NCBI RefSeq assembly: GCF_014192015.1
Contig: NZ_JACHXJ010000005.1
Coordinates: 248,001-312,000 of the forward strand
DNA from: Paenibacillus rhizosphaerae
Lineage (GTDB): Bacteria > Bacillota > Bacilli > Paenibacillales > Paenibacillaceae
Length of the DNA stretch: 64,000 nt
Reading direction: 5' to 3'
Shown: piece by piece, positions 6,010 through 16,119 of the stretch
Position numbering within the stretch: the stretch's first letter is position 1
Layout of the letters: the number at the start of each line of letters is the position of its first letter
Translations under genes and position numbers: made by a program
Notes under the pieces: model-generated
Told to the model about the DNA's origin: nothing
The model's input: only the letters and a program-made list of their open reading frames with translations
The model's database searches: none

Positions 6010-8754
6010 ATGAGACGGAAGAAGTTAGGCAAGAAAAGGGGCGTGGCTTTGATTTCACTGGCGTCTTTGCTGCTCGGCGCTGGAAGCGTATACGCGGCGG
6101 TAGGAAACCCCTTTGACAAAGATCTGGTCGGACGGCAGGCGAACGGTTCGGTGTTAACACCGGTCAATCAATACGTCACACCGGCAGGCCAGCAAGTTGA
6201 ATTCGGAGGTAACCCGATTTCGGTGAAGGTGCGTCCGGACGGAAAAACAGCAGCCGCCATTATCGGCAGAAGCGATTATGGCGGCAACGGCATCAACATT
6301 GTAGATTTGGAAACGGGAGCACTGATCAAAAATAACATCCCGTTAAGCCTTTCGCATATGTGGGGCCTGGCTTATTCTGCCGATGGCACCCGGCTGTATG
6401 CAACAGGTTCGTCCGGGACGACGGGCAAAGTCGTCATCATGTCGGTCGCCGATGACGGCACCCCGTCGATTCTCCAAACCGTGAGCCTTCCTTTGGCAGC
6501 CGTAGGCGGTAACATTAATCCTCAAGATATTGCACTTGGGCCGGACGGGAAGACCCTTCTCGTGGCGCTTAGCCGTGATAACAGCCTGGGCGTGATTGAC
6601 TTGGAGTCGGGCCAACTCACCGATCGAATCCCCGTAGGCAACGCACCGACCAGCGTCGTGGTCAGCGGCAATACGGCTTATGTGACGAACACAGGCGGAA
6701 GAGCCGCCGAGCCCGGCGACCTCACGGTGGACTCATCCGGAACGCCTATCGTAGCGGAGCAAACGGGAAGCTCGGCCAGCGGCACCGTGTCCGTGGTGGA
6801 CCTGTCCGGGAAAACGGTCAGCACAACGGTCGAAGTGGGACTGCAGCCTGCACGGATGGATGTCTCCGGTTCGTATGTATTTGTCGCCAACACGAACAGC
6901 GACACGGTGTCGGTCATCGATACAAATACAAACCATGTTGTACAGACGATCGACGTCAAGCCTTACCCTGATGCACCCAAAGGATCGGCGCCCAATGCGG
7001 TTAAGATGATTAACAAGAACCAGCTTGCGGTCAGTCTCGGACGCAACAACGCGCTGGCTGTCTATGACTGGAACGGGCCGTCTAAAGAACCGAGACTTCG
7101 CGGACTGGTGCCGACCGCATGGTTCCCGGTCGATATCGCAACGGATCAAGCCCATAACCGGCTGCTCGTGGCGAATGCCGACGGGGTCGGTTCCCTCGGA
7201 CCAGAGCGCAATTTGAAAATACAGGGTATCAGCGTGACGGGACATTCCTCCTATGCCCAGCAAGGGTCTCTCTCCATCATTCCAGCTTCGCTTTCCAACA
7301 AGGAGCTTGTCCAATGGACGGATGACGTCTATGCCAACAACAATTGGTTCGAAATCGCCGGCCGTAATGCCAAGCCGCGCAACAACAAGAAGCCGGTGGC
7401 CATGCCTGAGCGGATTGGCGAGCCTTCGCCGATCAAGCATATTTTCTACATCATCAAAGAGAACCGAACCTATGACCAGGTCCACGGGGATATGGGCAAA
7501 GGCAACTCGGACCCCGCTTTAACCCAATTCGGAAAAGACGTAACCCCCAACTTCCACAAAATCGCCAATACTTACCCGCTTCTCGATAACTTCTACGTAT
7601 CCGGCATTCAGTCGGCCAGCGGACACCAGTGGGTCATGCAGGCAACCAACACCGATTATGAAGACAAGGAAACGGATGTAGGCAACGTACGGAGTTATCC
7701 GGGGGGTGCGGGAGATTCTTTGGCTTACGCATCGACCGGACACCTGTGGGACAATGCCTTGAAGCATGGAGTATCTGTCGTCAACTTCGGGGAAGACACC
7801 ACGGCATTCAGCGGCCCTCAGGCATTCGGTACATGGACGGACTGGTATAACGACTACTTGATCCTGTCGGGGCAAAAGCAGGGAGAGCTTCATGTGCCGA
7901 TCGGGGATTACACGGCAAAGACCGATATTCCGTCGCTTGACCCGATCACCTATAAGCCGTTTCCGACGTTCGACTCGGGCATTCCGGATCAGTACCGGTA
8001 CGAAATCTTCAAGCAAAAGTTTGAGGACTATGTGAAAAACGGCGACCTGCCGCAACTCGTGCAAATGTGGGTCATGAACGACCATACGGCGGGAACATCC
8101 ACCGGCTTCCCGACTCCGCAGGCCCAGGTGGCCGATAATGATCTGGCGGTCGGCAAGATCGTCGATTTGATCTCCCACAGCCCGTATTGGAAAGACTCTT
8201 TGATTCTGGTGACCGAGGATGACGCACAGAACGGAGTGGATCATGTGGACGGCCACCGTGCACCTGCTTACGTCATCAGCCCTTGGGTCAAGAAAGGCGT
8301 GACCGACAGCCATTATTGGACGGTGATTAACATGGTCCGGAGCATCGAGCAAATTTTGGGCCTGCCACCGATGAATCAGAACGATGCAGCCGCCGTTCCA
8401 ATGAGCGAGCTCTTTACCGACAAGCCGGACTTTACGCCGTACGAGTTCGTGCCGAACCAGATTCCGCTCGATACGTTAAACGGCCAGCCTGGGTCCAATG
8501 CTGCGGCACTGGCCAATACAGCAGAAGTGACAACGGAAGCAAAGGAAATCGAGAAGGCGTGGACGGCCTGGTCGAACGAAAATAAGGTTCATTTCAGCGG
8601 GGAAAAGGCTTCTCCGGACGAGACAAATGCCAATATGCTGAACCATGTGACGTGGTATGCAACCAAAGGGTTTGACACGCCGTATCCGGGCGAAGACAAG
8701 GTGCTTACGCCTGCGGAAGTTGCAAGTCAGCCGGACAGCAAAGCGGTTCAATAA
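6010..8754 (+). CDS. Secreted beta-propeller/phosphoesterase fusion protein
   Basis: A 914-aa exported protein. Residues 1-30 form a signal peptide (basic MRRKKLGKKR start, hydrophobic core, AYA-like end). Residues about 45-420 form a YVTN/YncE-like beta-propeller with repeated units such as TVSVVDLS, TVSVIDTNTNHVV and GVIDLESGQL. Residues about 475-800 form a phosphoesterase (PF04185-type) domain beginning with IFYIIKENRTYDQ and containing the metal-site-like VTEDDAQNGVDHVDGHR. The family includes phospholipase C and acid phosphatase-like enzymes; the substrate cannot be told from sequence. The start has AGAGGAGAGGG upstream. An RND exporter follows after 115 bp with a hairpin between. Confidence 0.9.
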   Translation: MRRKKLGKKRGVALISLASLLLGAGSVYAAVGNPFDKDLVGRQANGSVLTPVNQYVTPAGQQVEFGGNPISVKVRPDGKTAAAIIGRSDYGGNGINIVDLETGALIKNNIPLSLSHMWGLAYSADGTRLYATGSSGTTGKVVIMSVADDGTPSILQTVSLPLAAVGGNINPQDIALGPDGKTLLVALSRDNSLGVIDLESGQLTDRIPVGNAPTSVVVSGNTAYVTNTGGRAAEPGDLTVDSSGTPIVAEQTGSSASGTVSVVDLSGKTVSTTVEVGLQPARMDVSGSYVFVANTNSDTVSVIDTNTNHVVQTIDVKPYPDAPKGSAPNAVKMINKNQLAVSLGRNNALAVYDWNGPSKEPRLRGLVPTAWFPVDIATDQAHNRLLVANADGVGSLGPERNLKIQGISVTGHSSYAQQGSLSIIPASLSNKELVQWTDDVYANNNWFEIAGRNAKPRNNKKPVAMPERIGEPSPIKHIFYIIKENRTYDQVHGDMGKGNSDPALTQFGKDVTPNFHKIANTYPLLDNFYVSGIQSASGHQWVMQATNTDYEDKETDVGNVRSYPGGAGDSLAYASTGHLWDNALKHGVSVVNFGEDTTAFSGPQAFGTWTDWYNDYLILSGQKQGELHVPIGDYTAKTDIPSLDPITYKPFPTFDSGIPDQYRYEIFKQKFEDYVKNGDLPQLVQMWVMNDHTAGTSTGFPTPQAQVADNDLAVGKIVDLISHSPYWKDSLILVTEDDAQNGVDHVDGHRAPAYVISPWVKKGVTDSHYWTVINMVRSIEQILGLPPMNQNDAAAVPMSELFTDKPDFTPYEFVPNQIPLDTLNGQPGSNAAALANTAEVTTEAKEIEKAWTAWSNENKVHFSGEKASPDETNANMLNHVTWYATKGFDTPYPGEDKVLTPAEVASQPDSKAVQ

Positions 8755-8801
8755 AGAATTGTACGACAGTAGACAAGCGTAAAACCAAAGGTGCGGCACA
8801 T

Positions 8802-8833
8802 TCCCCCATCGTTCCGTTTAGGAGCATGGGGGA
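8802..8833. repeat. Hairpin between the phosphoesterase and RND genes
   Basis: TCCCCCAT (8802-8809) and ATGGGGGA (8826-8833) form a perfect 8-bp stem with a 16-nt loop. The following ATTGTCTG is only weakly T-rich, so it could be a partial terminator or an mRNA processing/stability hairpin. Confidence 0.4.
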
Positions 8834-8869
8834 TTGTCTGCATTCGTCTATCCCACAAGGAGCTGAGTA

Positions 8870-11800
8870 ATGATGAACAGACTCATCGAGGCGGCGATGA
8901 AACGAACGGTGCTGATTCTGATCCTGCTGGCCATCATCTTGGTCTGGGGGGGGACATCCGCTTACCGGATGCATCGGGACTATCTCCCGCCAATCAACAA
9001 TCCTACACTCATGATTACGGTTCATGCCCCGAGTTTCCTGGCCGAGGAGATCCAACAAGCCGTGTCGAGGCCGATTGAGCAGGCGGTCCGCGGCGTGGAA
9101 GAATTGCAATCGGTGGAGACGAACAGTTTTAACGGCGGACTCCTGATCAGCTTGTATTTTCCCTTGAATTACACCATGGATCGTGCCGAGCGGGACGTAA
9201 CCGATGCTTTACGGGATGTAGCCTTGCCAGCGGGCGCGGGCGAACCGACCGTCACCCGCGTTAGCACGAGCTCTTTTCCGATCATGAGGCTGAACATAAC
9301 AAGTCCTTCAGGAAAAGTGGATGAGGATGCGCTGAGAACGACCGTTCAGGCTCAAATCGCCGATGAACTGCTGCATACACCGGGCGTAAGCGAAGTCCGG
9401 GCTACCGGCTCCGCGAAGAACGGTTATGTTCTGTCGGTCCGGATGGAAGACCTCACCAAGTACGGATTAACGGTCGATAACGTCAAGCAGTCCCTGGCCG
9501 GGGTGAGCTTTCCTTCGGTCCAAGGCAAGCTGACGGACAGCATCATGTCCATTCCTCTCGAGGCCTCGGGCTGGAGTCCGAATGCGACGGATTGGATGGA
9601 CCTTCCCATCCAAGGGGCCAACGGGCAGAGCGAGCCTCTCTCCTCGGTTGCAACCTTGTCCCCATCCTTGGTCGACAAGCAGACGATCTCCAGAACCGGA
9701 GGAGCCGCGAGCGTTGTACTGGACATTCTCAAAAAACCGTCGGCCAACATCACGGAAGTATCGGAGGGCATTCACAGCCGTCTCTCAGGCATGACCGGCT
9801 ACCCGCCGGAGGATGTGAAACTTTCCGTCATGTTTGACCAGGGAGCGCAGGTTCACTCTTCCCTGAACAGGCTATTTCGGGAAGGGCTGTTAGGATGTTT
9901 ATTTTCCATGGTCAGCGTATTTCTCTTTTTCCGCAACATCCGGTCGACGCTGCTCATTGCGCTGTCGCTGCCGATTTGCATTCTGGTAACCACGGGGCTG
10001 CTCCACGTGATGGGATTCAGCCTCAATATTCTCACCGTTTCTGGTCTCGTCGTAGCGATGGGGCGGGTGATCGACGACACGATCGTGATCCTCGACAATA
10101 TCCACCGCAAGCAGAGCCAAGCCAAATCTTCGTCTTCCGGGCGGATATCTGAAGCAGCCAAGGAAATGCTGCCCGCCATCGTATCGTCGACGGCGACGAC
10201 TGTTGCGGTGTTTGTTCCCATCGCTTTGGTCGGTGGGATGATTGGTGCCGCGTTCTCGGGGTTCGCGTGGTCGGTGGTCATTGCTCTGCTGACCTCGCTG
10301 CTGGTGGCGGCTTTGGTTGTTCCTGCTTTGTATCATGTATGGCAAAAAGACCGCCCAGGCGCTTCCGGTGTGGCACTCGAACCCGTTACCCGGCGTGTCC
10401 TCCAGTGGGCCTTCTCCCGTAAAGGGAGGTTGATATCCGTCTTTGCGGTGCTGTTGGCAGGTGCCGTCGCTGGAGGCTTCCTGCTGCCGGTGAACTTTTT
10501 GCCTGCCAACGCTACGGGTCAAATGAACGTCCAGTTGGAATTTCCCGAACGGACGACGTTGTCTCAAGTGGATGCTGCTGTAAAGCGTATGGAACAGGTC
10601 CTGGCTTCCGACTCCGGAATTTCAGCCTATTCTTCGGTGCTGGGCTCCACGTTTACTCCTCAATTCGACGATGTGTTTGACGCGGGCGGAGGTTGGATCC
10701 AGGGCGCCAATATCGCCAATATTGCCGTGTCGGTTCAAAAGGGTGAGGACCTCGACGCGGTGACGACGAGGCTGAAAGAACGGCTGACCGCTTTGTCGGG
10801 CAGTGCCGTGGTGACCGTCACGAACCAGAATATATCCGGGGATGACTCCCAGGTAAAAATTGATCTAACCGGGGCCGACGGCGCCACGCTGGAGCAGGCC
10901 GCCGGAACGATCCGCAGCAGCCTCGAAGGGATGGAGAACTTGAGCGTTCTCGGAGCGGCCGATGATGAGGGCGGCCTTGCGGGTTACCGGGTCGAGCTGG
11001 ACCGGGCCAAGCTGGAACGCGCCGGGGTGAAGCCGGAGCAGGTGATGGAAAGAGTTCGGAATTATTTGGCCGGAGAGACGCTGGTCGAGATGAACGCCGG
11101 AAGGCAGGAAGCCGTTCCCCTTGAATTCCGGACCGAGCTCCCGGCCGCCCGCGATGACGCTTCCGGCATGGAACTGCCGGAAACGGAGGTGCTGGCCGTA
11201 CTTGGACGCGAAACGTTCCAAGGAAAGGACGGCAAGTCTGTGCCGCTGGAACAGCTGGCAACCTTGACGAGGGCTGCCGGGACGCAGGTCGTTCGGGAGC
11301 GGGATGGCGAGCCCTTCGCGGTGGTAACCGCGAATATTACATCCAGGGATATCGAGCGGGTCGCCGGACAAGTCAAGAAACGTCTGGGTGAGCTGACCCT
11401 GCCTGCCGGCGTGCATTATTCGATGAACGGCATTACCGCTCAAGTTGGACAAATGATCGGAGAAATGGCGATCGCTTTATCGGTTTCCGTTGTGCTGATC
11501 CTCTTGATTCTCAGCATGGTTTTCCGGGGTTGGAGGGCTCCTCTCTGCGTGCTGGCCGGTATTCCCTTCGCCTTTATCGGCTCTATTGCCGGAATGGTCC
11601 TGACCGGGGGAGAGTGGGATCTGGCCACGCTTGTCGGCCTGCTGATGATTACCGGCATTGCCGCAACGAACGGCATCGTGCTGGTGGACCGGGTCGAGCG
11701 CCATCTATCCGCAGGAATGGCCCCGAGGGAGGCGATTCTTCTCGGCGCTTCCTCCAGGGTACGCCCCGTATTGATGACGGCGGTGACCACCGTATTGACG

Positions 11801-11998
11801 CTGCTGCCTTTGTGCTTTTCGAGCGGCAGCGACACCGTTATCTCGAAAATGCTCGGCATCGTCGTCGTTTGCGGTATGATCAGTTCCACCCTGATCAGCC
11901 TGCTGCTCATCCCGCTTTTGTATGACTGGGTGCTAGTTCGGCGCTACCGGTCTGAGGCGGCAGACCGTGGGGCGAAGAGGCTGCTGAAAACGTCGTGA
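8870..11998 (+). CDS. RND-family efflux permease (SwrC/AcrB-like)
   Basis: A 1042-aa inner-membrane proton-driven exporter with the duplicated RND layout: one helix at the N-terminus, a large extracytoplasmic domain, helices 2-6, then a second such half. TM4 carries the proton-relay pair in VIDDTIVILDN (Asp402-Asp403). Residue stretches before TM10 contain the matching GIVLVD. Length and context fit Gram-positive RND pumps such as B. subtilis SwrC (YerP), which gives surfactin tolerance. No membrane-fusion partner is adjacent, which is common for this group. ATG 8870 or ATG 8873 can be the start; AAGGAG lies 7 bp upstream. Confidence 0.92.
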   Translation: MMNRLIEAAMKRTVLILILLAIILVWGGTSAYRMHRDYLPPINNPTLMITVHAPSFLAEEIQQAVSRPIEQAVRGVEELQSVETNSFNGGLLISLYFPLNYTMDRAERDVTDALRDVALPAGAGEPTVTRVSTSSFPIMRLNITSPSGKVDEDALRTTVQAQIADELLHTPGVSEVRATGSAKNGYVLSVRMEDLTKYGLTVDNVKQSLAGVSFPSVQGKLTDSIMSIPLEASGWSPNATDWMDLPIQGANGQSEPLSSVATLSPSLVDKQTISRTGGAASVVLDILKKPSANITEVSEGIHSRLSGMTGYPPEDVKLSVMFDQGAQVHSSLNRLFREGLLGCLFSMVSVFLFFRNIRSTLLIALSLPICILVTTGLLHVMGFSLNILTVSGLVVAMGRVIDDTIVILDNIHRKQSQAKSSSSGRISEAAKEMLPAIVSSTATTVAVFVPIALVGGMIGAAFSGFAWSVVIALLTSLLVAALVVPALYHVWQKDRPGASGVALEPVTRRVLQWAFSRKGRLISVFAVLLAGAVAGGFLLPVNFLPANATGQMNVQLEFPERTTLSQVDAAVKRMEQVLASDSGISAYSSVLGSTFTPQFDDVFDAGGGWIQGANIANIAVSVQKGEDLDAVTTRLKERLTALSGSAVVTVTNQNISGDDSQVKIDLTGADGATLEQAAGTIRSSLEGMENLSVLGAADDEGGLAGYRVELDRAKLERAGVKPEQVMERVRNYLAGETLVEMNAGRQEAVPLEFRTELPAARDDASGMELPETEVLAVLGRETFQGKDGKSVPLEQLATLTRAAGTQVVRERDGEPFAVVTANITSRDIERVAGQVKKRLGELTLPAGVHYSMNGITAQVGQMIGEMAIALSVSVVLILLILSMVFRGWRAPLCVLAGIPFAFIGSIAGMVLTGGEWDLATLVGLLMITGIAATNGIVLVDRVERHLSAGMAPREAILLGASSRVRPVLMTAVTTVLTLLPLCFSSGSDTVISKMLGIVVVCGMISSTLISLLLIPLLYDWVLVRRYRSEAADRGAKRLLKTS

Positions 11999-12026
11999 GT
12001 GAGGTCCTTTTAGGAACCTCGTGAGA

Positions 12027-12125
12027 ACCCCTGAGTACCCCTGAGTACTAGAAGAGTATCTTCTGAAAAATCTCCTGAGGGCTTTCTGAGAATCTCTCGA
12101 GGATCTTCTGACCATTTCCTAAGGA
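12027..12125. repeat. Short degenerate tandem repeat (10-12 bp units)
   Basis: Two exact copies of ACCCCTGAGT (12027-12046) are followed by about six imperfect units of 11-12 bp with a consensus near TCTTCTGAGGA from 12059 to 12125 (TCTTCTGAAAAA, TCTCCTGAGGG, CTTTCTGAGAA, TCTCTCGAGGA, TCTTCTGACCA, TTTCCTAAGGA). It lies in the 270-bp noncoding gap after the RND gene. Confidence 0.65.
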
Positions 12126-12267
12126 GCAGTCAAGAGGGGGATAGCGTTGTTTTCTGCACCCTAATTTTTCAAAAAAATTCCATAATCATGGTATGATAGG
12201 GCTAACCATTCTATATGTCTAATAAGTCCGAGAGGCATACAGATTTTCGGAAAAGAGGGTGCAGCAT

Positions 12268-13026
12268 ATGAGCAAATTATGGATGCGGGCAGGTGCGGTA
12301 ACCGTTCTGGCTGCCGCCGCATGGAGCTTATCCATCGCAGCTTATTCTTCCGATACGCTTCAGGTCAAGCCGGTTCAGCCGAGGCTGGTTTTTAATGGGG
12401 AAGAGGCGAAAGGCGGAACCGGTCCGATGTTCTCGTACCGGGACTCGACGTACGTCCCGCTGCGTGACGTTTCCACGGCGATGGGAGCCGAAGTTTCTTA
12501 CGACAAGGAGTTCAATACGGTGCATGTGGATACGCCTGTTCCGGTGACCGGCAAGTCGAAGGTTCATGCCTCGAAGACACTGGGGGATTTCAGGCTGTCC
12601 ATATATGCATCTGAAACGGAGGTTCCTTACGGCGAGCCAGTTCCGGTTTGGGCGCAGCTGGAGTATTTAGGGGAAAAGGACGCGGTTGTTAATCAGGGCT
12701 TTAAGCCGTTCTATTTTGAGATTCGCAACGAGGCGGGGGAGGGAGGAGGCGCCCTTATTCCAGCCATCCTGATCCCCACTACCTATTCGCCCGGCGATGT
12801 GTTTCTGGACCAGTTGGACTCATCCAATGATATCCCAAACTACAATTTTACGCTTTATCAAAAGGAGCACCCAAACGAGGAACTGCCCGCCCAGATGTTG
12901 AAGGACACCAGGTGGAGCACCCTTCCTTCCGGGAAGTACACGATTAGCGCGGGGGCTAGTTTTAGCCTGGAGTCCACTGGCGAGTCTATCGAGGGATCCG
13001 CCGAGATTCAAATCACCGTGAAGTAA
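12268..13026 (+). CDS. Secreted protein with copper-amine-oxidase N-terminal (stalk) domain
   Basis: A 252-aa exported protein. A signal peptide spans residues 1-28 (WMRAGAVTVLAAAAWSLSIA). A copper amine oxidase N-terminal-like domain follows at about 35-90, with FNGEEAK, SYRDSTYVPLRDVSTAMGAEVSYD and NTVHVDTP. This module is a common cell-surface stalk in Paenibacillus and carries no oxidase activity. The rest (about 100-250) is beta-rich and may be a BsuPI-like or Ig-like domain. ATG 12268 has GAGGGTG upstream at proper spacing; a GTG three codons earlier is less likely. A bidirectional terminator follows. Confidence 0.75.
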   Translation: MSKLWMRAGAVTVLAAAAWSLSIAAYSSDTLQVKPVQPRLVFNGEEAKGGTGPMFSYRDSTYVPLRDVSTAMGAEVSYDKEFNTVHVDTPVPVTGKSKVHASKTLGDFRLSIYASETEVPYGEPVPVWAQLEYLGEKDAVVNQGFKPFYFEIRNEAGEGGGALIPAILIPTTYSPGDVFLDQLDSSNDIPNYNFTLYQKEHPNEELPAQMLKDTRWSTLPSGKYTISAGASFSLESTGESIEGSAEIQITVK

Positions 13027-13045
13027 AGTAACTCAAGCGGAATAT

Positions 13046-13081
13046 AAAAACCGGCTCCTGCACATCAGGAAGCCGGTTTTT
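13046..13081. terminator. Bidirectional terminator between the stalk-domain gene and ald
   Basis: A stem built from ACCGGCT and AGCCGGT, extended by CCTG/CAGG around the CACAT loop, flanked by A- and T-runs on both sides. It serves the upstream plus-strand gene and ald on the minus strand. Confidence 0.8.
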
Positions 13082-13118
13082 GACATGAGTATCGATCCCA
13101 TAGGGATGAGTGGTACAA

Positions 13119-14246
13119 CTATACTTTAATGCGTCCGAGTGCTTTTTCCGCCGGCACGTAGTCGTAGCCGAGGTCGCGGGCCACCGCCTCGTAAGTGATG
13201 CTGCCGTTGACCACGTTCGCCCCGCTGCGGATGGCGCTGTTTGTCGCCAGCAGATGCTGCAGGTCCTCGCCGGCCAGCTTCAGGGCGAAAGGCATGGTGG
13301 CGTTCGTCAGCGCCAGGGTGGAGGTCTGCGGCACCGCGCCCGGCATGTTCGCCACCGCGTAGTGCACGACGCCGTGCTTCACGTACGTCGGGTTATCGTG
13401 CGTCGTGATATGGTCGATCGTTTCGACGATGCCGCCCTGGTCGATTGCCACGTCTACGATGACCGAGCCTTGCTTCATCGATTTGACCATCTTCTCGGTG
13501 ACGAGGCGCGGCGCTTTGGCGCCTGGAATCAGGACGGCGCAGATCAGGAGGTCCGCCTCCTGAACCGACTTCGCGATGTTCGACGGGCTGGACACCAGCG
13601 TCTTGATCTGGCTGCCGAAAATATCGTCCAGCTGGCGCAGACGCGGGATGCTGAGATCAAGCAGGGTGACGTCGGCGCCGAGGCCCACGGCAATTTTCGC
13701 CGCGTTCATGCCGACCGTACCGCCGCCGATGATCGTCACCTTGCCGCGCGATACGCCCGGAACGCCGGAGAGCAGGATGCCTTTGCCGCCATGAGGGCGC
13801 TCCAGCAGCTGGGCGCCGATCTGCGCCGCCATGCGTCCGGCCACCTCGCTCATCGGCGTGAGCAGCGGCAGGGTGCCGTTCACGTTCACGGTTTCGTAGG
13901 CGATGGCGGTAACGCCGGACTGCACCAGCGCCTCGGCCAGCTTCGGCTCGGCGGCCAGGTGCAGATACGTGAACAGGATGAGCCCTTTGCGGAAATACCC
14001 GTACTCGCTGGGAAGCGGCTCTTTGACTTTCATAATCATATCAGCCTGGGACCACACTTCCGATGCTTCCGTCAGAATGGTGGCTCCGGCCTGCTTGTAT
14101 TCTTCATCGGGAAACCCGCTTTCCGCTCCGGCCTGATGCTCGATATATACGGCATGTCCGTGCTGAATCAGTTCGAGGGCACCTGCCGGCGTGACGGCGA
14201 CACGATTTTCGTTGTTTTTAATTTCCTTGGGTACTCCGATTTTCAT
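13119..14246 (-). CDS. ald: Alanine dehydrogenase
   Basis: NAD-dependent L-alanine dehydrogenase (L-alanine + NAD+ + H2O to pyruvate + NH4+ + NADH), used for alanine catabolism and important during sporulation in Bacillus. At 375 aa it has nearly the family length. Visible motifs are the N-terminal [17 protein letters not shown], Arg15, Lys74 in MKVKEP and His96 in TYLHLA (active site), and the Rossmann GGGTVG at 174-179. Transcribed divergently from a PucR-type regulator over a 142-bp gap, the same layout as ald-adeR in B. subtilis. Confidence 0.96.
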   Translation of the reverse strand: MKIGVPKEIKNNENRVAVTPAGALELIQHGHAVYIEHQAGAESGFPDEEYKQAGATILTEASEVWSQADMIMKVKEPLPSEYGYFRKGLILFTYLHLAAEPKLAEALVQSGVTAIAYETVNVNGTLPLLTPMSEVAGRMAAQIGAQLLERPHGGKGILLSGVPGVSRGKVTIIGGGTVGMNAAKIAVGLGADVTLLDLSIPRLRQLDDIFGSQIKTLVSSPSNIAKSVQEADLLICAVLIPGAKAPRLVTEKMVKSMKQGSVIVDVAIDQGGIVETIDHITTHDNPTYVKHGVVHYAVANMPGAVPQTSTLALTNATMPFALKLAGEDLQHLLATNSAIRSGANVVNGSITYEAVARDLGYDYVPAEKALGRIKV

Positions 14247-14388
14247 GACAGATCACCTCACCTCATAATATATTAAAAGTGTACAATTGAATCGGCGCGT
14301 ATTCATCATACGTCTTGTCAATCCGTTTGCCGCAGCGGCAGGACATAATGTTCGGCTGGTGTTACCATAATTAACATAAGGGATGTGA

Positions 14389-16059
14389 ATGCCGATGAGC
14401 AGCGGCTTCAACCTGCATATCCGGGAAGTGCTGGAGCGCCCGGTGTTCAAGCGGGCCCGGCTGATTGCCGGAGCGAACGGCCTGGACCGTGAGGTGGGCT
14501 GGGTGCATATTCTCGAAATCACGAACGTGGCCCCGTTCGTGACGAAAAACGACCTGATCCTCACCACCGGCCTTTGGCTCCATCATTACGAGCAGGAGCG
14601 CCTGTCCTACATGCAGCAGCTCATCCGCCAGCAGGCGGCGGGGCTGTGCGTGGAGCTGGGCACGAGCATCGAGAACATTCCGGAGGAAATTATCGAGCTG
14701 GCGGACCAGTGTGATTTTCCGCTGCTCGTGTTCGAGCAGCCTGTCCGCTTCGTTGAAATCACCCAGGATATTCACGGGCTGCTGATCAACCAGCAGCATC
14801 AGCTGCTGAAGGATCTGGAGGCCTTTTCCCGCCGGCTGCAGCAAATTACCCTGCAGAGTACGGATGTTCATGCCGTTCTCCATGTATTATATGAATACAC
14901 GGGTTATCAAATTGTGTATCATTCGTCCGTGGAGACGAATAAATTTTGTCCGAAGCCGGCTGCAGCGGAGGAGGCCGACGAGCTGACCTTCTTCTACCGC
15001 AAGGAGGTGGAGGGCAATGAAGCGGCCGCCCAGGAGCCCAGCCGCTTCCCGATGCCGGGCGACCGGCTGCTGCTCTCGCAGCCCGTCATCTGTCTCGGCG
15101 AGACCTTGGCGTACGTGGGGATGATCCTTCCAGGCCAGCAGCCGCTGGACCGGATCGTCCTGCTGCTGGACTACACGGCCAAATCGCTGGCCACGCTGCT
15201 GCTGCGGATGCTGTTCCTGGAGGAGAAGCATCTGCGGGATCAGAACCAGCTGATCCAGGACATTCTGTCCCACCAGCTGGATGATGAAGAGGCGGCGCGT
15301 TCCCGGATGGGCGTACGTCCGGCCAAGCAGGGAGAGGTCCACTTCATCGGCGGCATTGTCGAGATGGAGTATCCGGACAGCGCCCTGCGGCCCGACCGGG
15401 ACCGGATCGAAGCGGAGGAGCAGGATCTCCTCGTCCGGCTGCGCGCCCTGCTCAAGAAGCACGGGCTGCGCAATCTGTTGATGCAGAAGGGACACCGCAT
15501 CTATATTTTGTGCGGGAGGGAGCGATCTGCTTCGGGAGACAACGCGGCGGCCCTGAAGCAGGCGGTGCGCCGGATTGTGGAGAGCTTGCGCCTGACCGGC
15601 GTGGGCTTGTCCCAGCCGTTCAGCCTGCACGCAGGCTTTGGCAACATCCGCCCGCGGATGACCGACATGCACAAGAGCTTCAAGGAAGCGGAGCAGGTGA
15701 TGGAGGTGTCCCGCACGGTGGAGCTGATGCGCAGCAGCCTGTTCTACGAGCGGATCGGCGTCTACCAGCTGCTGAAGGCCATCCCGGACAAGGCGTTCCT
15801 CGAATCGTTCGTCGAGGAGCAGCTTGGGGCGCTGACGGCTTACGACAAGGAGCATCACCTGCATTTAGTACAGACGCTCGACGTCTATTTGCAGTACATG
15901 GGCTCGAAGAACGATACGGCCAAGGCGCTGTTCATTCACCGGCAGACGCTGTACAACCGTCTGGACAAACTAAACGAAATTCTCGGGGAGGACTTTTTGG
16001 AGCCGGAACGCCGCATATGCCTGGAAATGGCGCTGCTAGCCTGCCCGCTCTTGTCCTGA
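14389..16059 (+). CDS. PucR-family transcriptional regulator, probable AdeR-type activator of ald
   Basis: A 556-aa cytoplasmic regulator. The N-terminal PucR ligand-sensing domain spans about residues 10-130 (REVLERPVFKRARLIAGANGLDREVGWVHILEI). A middle GGDEF-like region follows, and a C-terminal PucR-type helix-turn-helix lies at about 495-550 (DTAKALFIHRQTLYNRLDKL). Divergent from ald, which matches AdeR, the PucR-type activator of ald in B. subtilis, so control of ald by alanine is the likely role (inference from synteny). The start is ATG 14389 or ATG 14395, with AAGGGATG upstream. Confidence 0.88.
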   Translation: MPMSSGFNLHIREVLERPVFKRARLIAGANGLDREVGWVHILEITNVAPFVTKNDLILTTGLWLHHYEQERLSYMQQLIRQQAAGLCVELGTSIENIPEEIIELADQCDFPLLVFEQPVRFVEITQDIHGLLINQQHQLLKDLEAFSRRLQQITLQSTDVHAVLHVLYEYTGYQIVYHSSVETNKFCPKPAAAEEADELTFFYRKEVEGNEAAAQEPSRFPMPGDRLLLSQPVICLGETLAYVGMILPGQQPLDRIVLLLDYTAKSLATLLLRMLFLEEKHLRDQNQLIQDILSHQLDDEEAARSRMGVRPAKQGEVHFIGGIVEMEYPDSALRPDRDRIEAEEQDLLVRLRALLKKHGLRNLLMQKGHRIYILCGRERSASGDNAAALKQAVRRIVESLRLTGVGLSQPFSLHAGFGNIRPRMTDMHKSFKEAEQVMEVSRTVELMRSSLFYERIGVYQLLKAIPDKAFLESFVEEQLGALTAYDKEHHLHLVQTLDVYLQYMGSKNDTAKALFIHRQTLYNRLDKLNEILGEDFLEPERRICLEMALLACPLLS

Positions 16060-16119
16060 CCCGTAAACTTGTTGATTTTCCAACTCAGAAAGGCAGTGCA
16101 GATAAAGGATGATGAAGTT

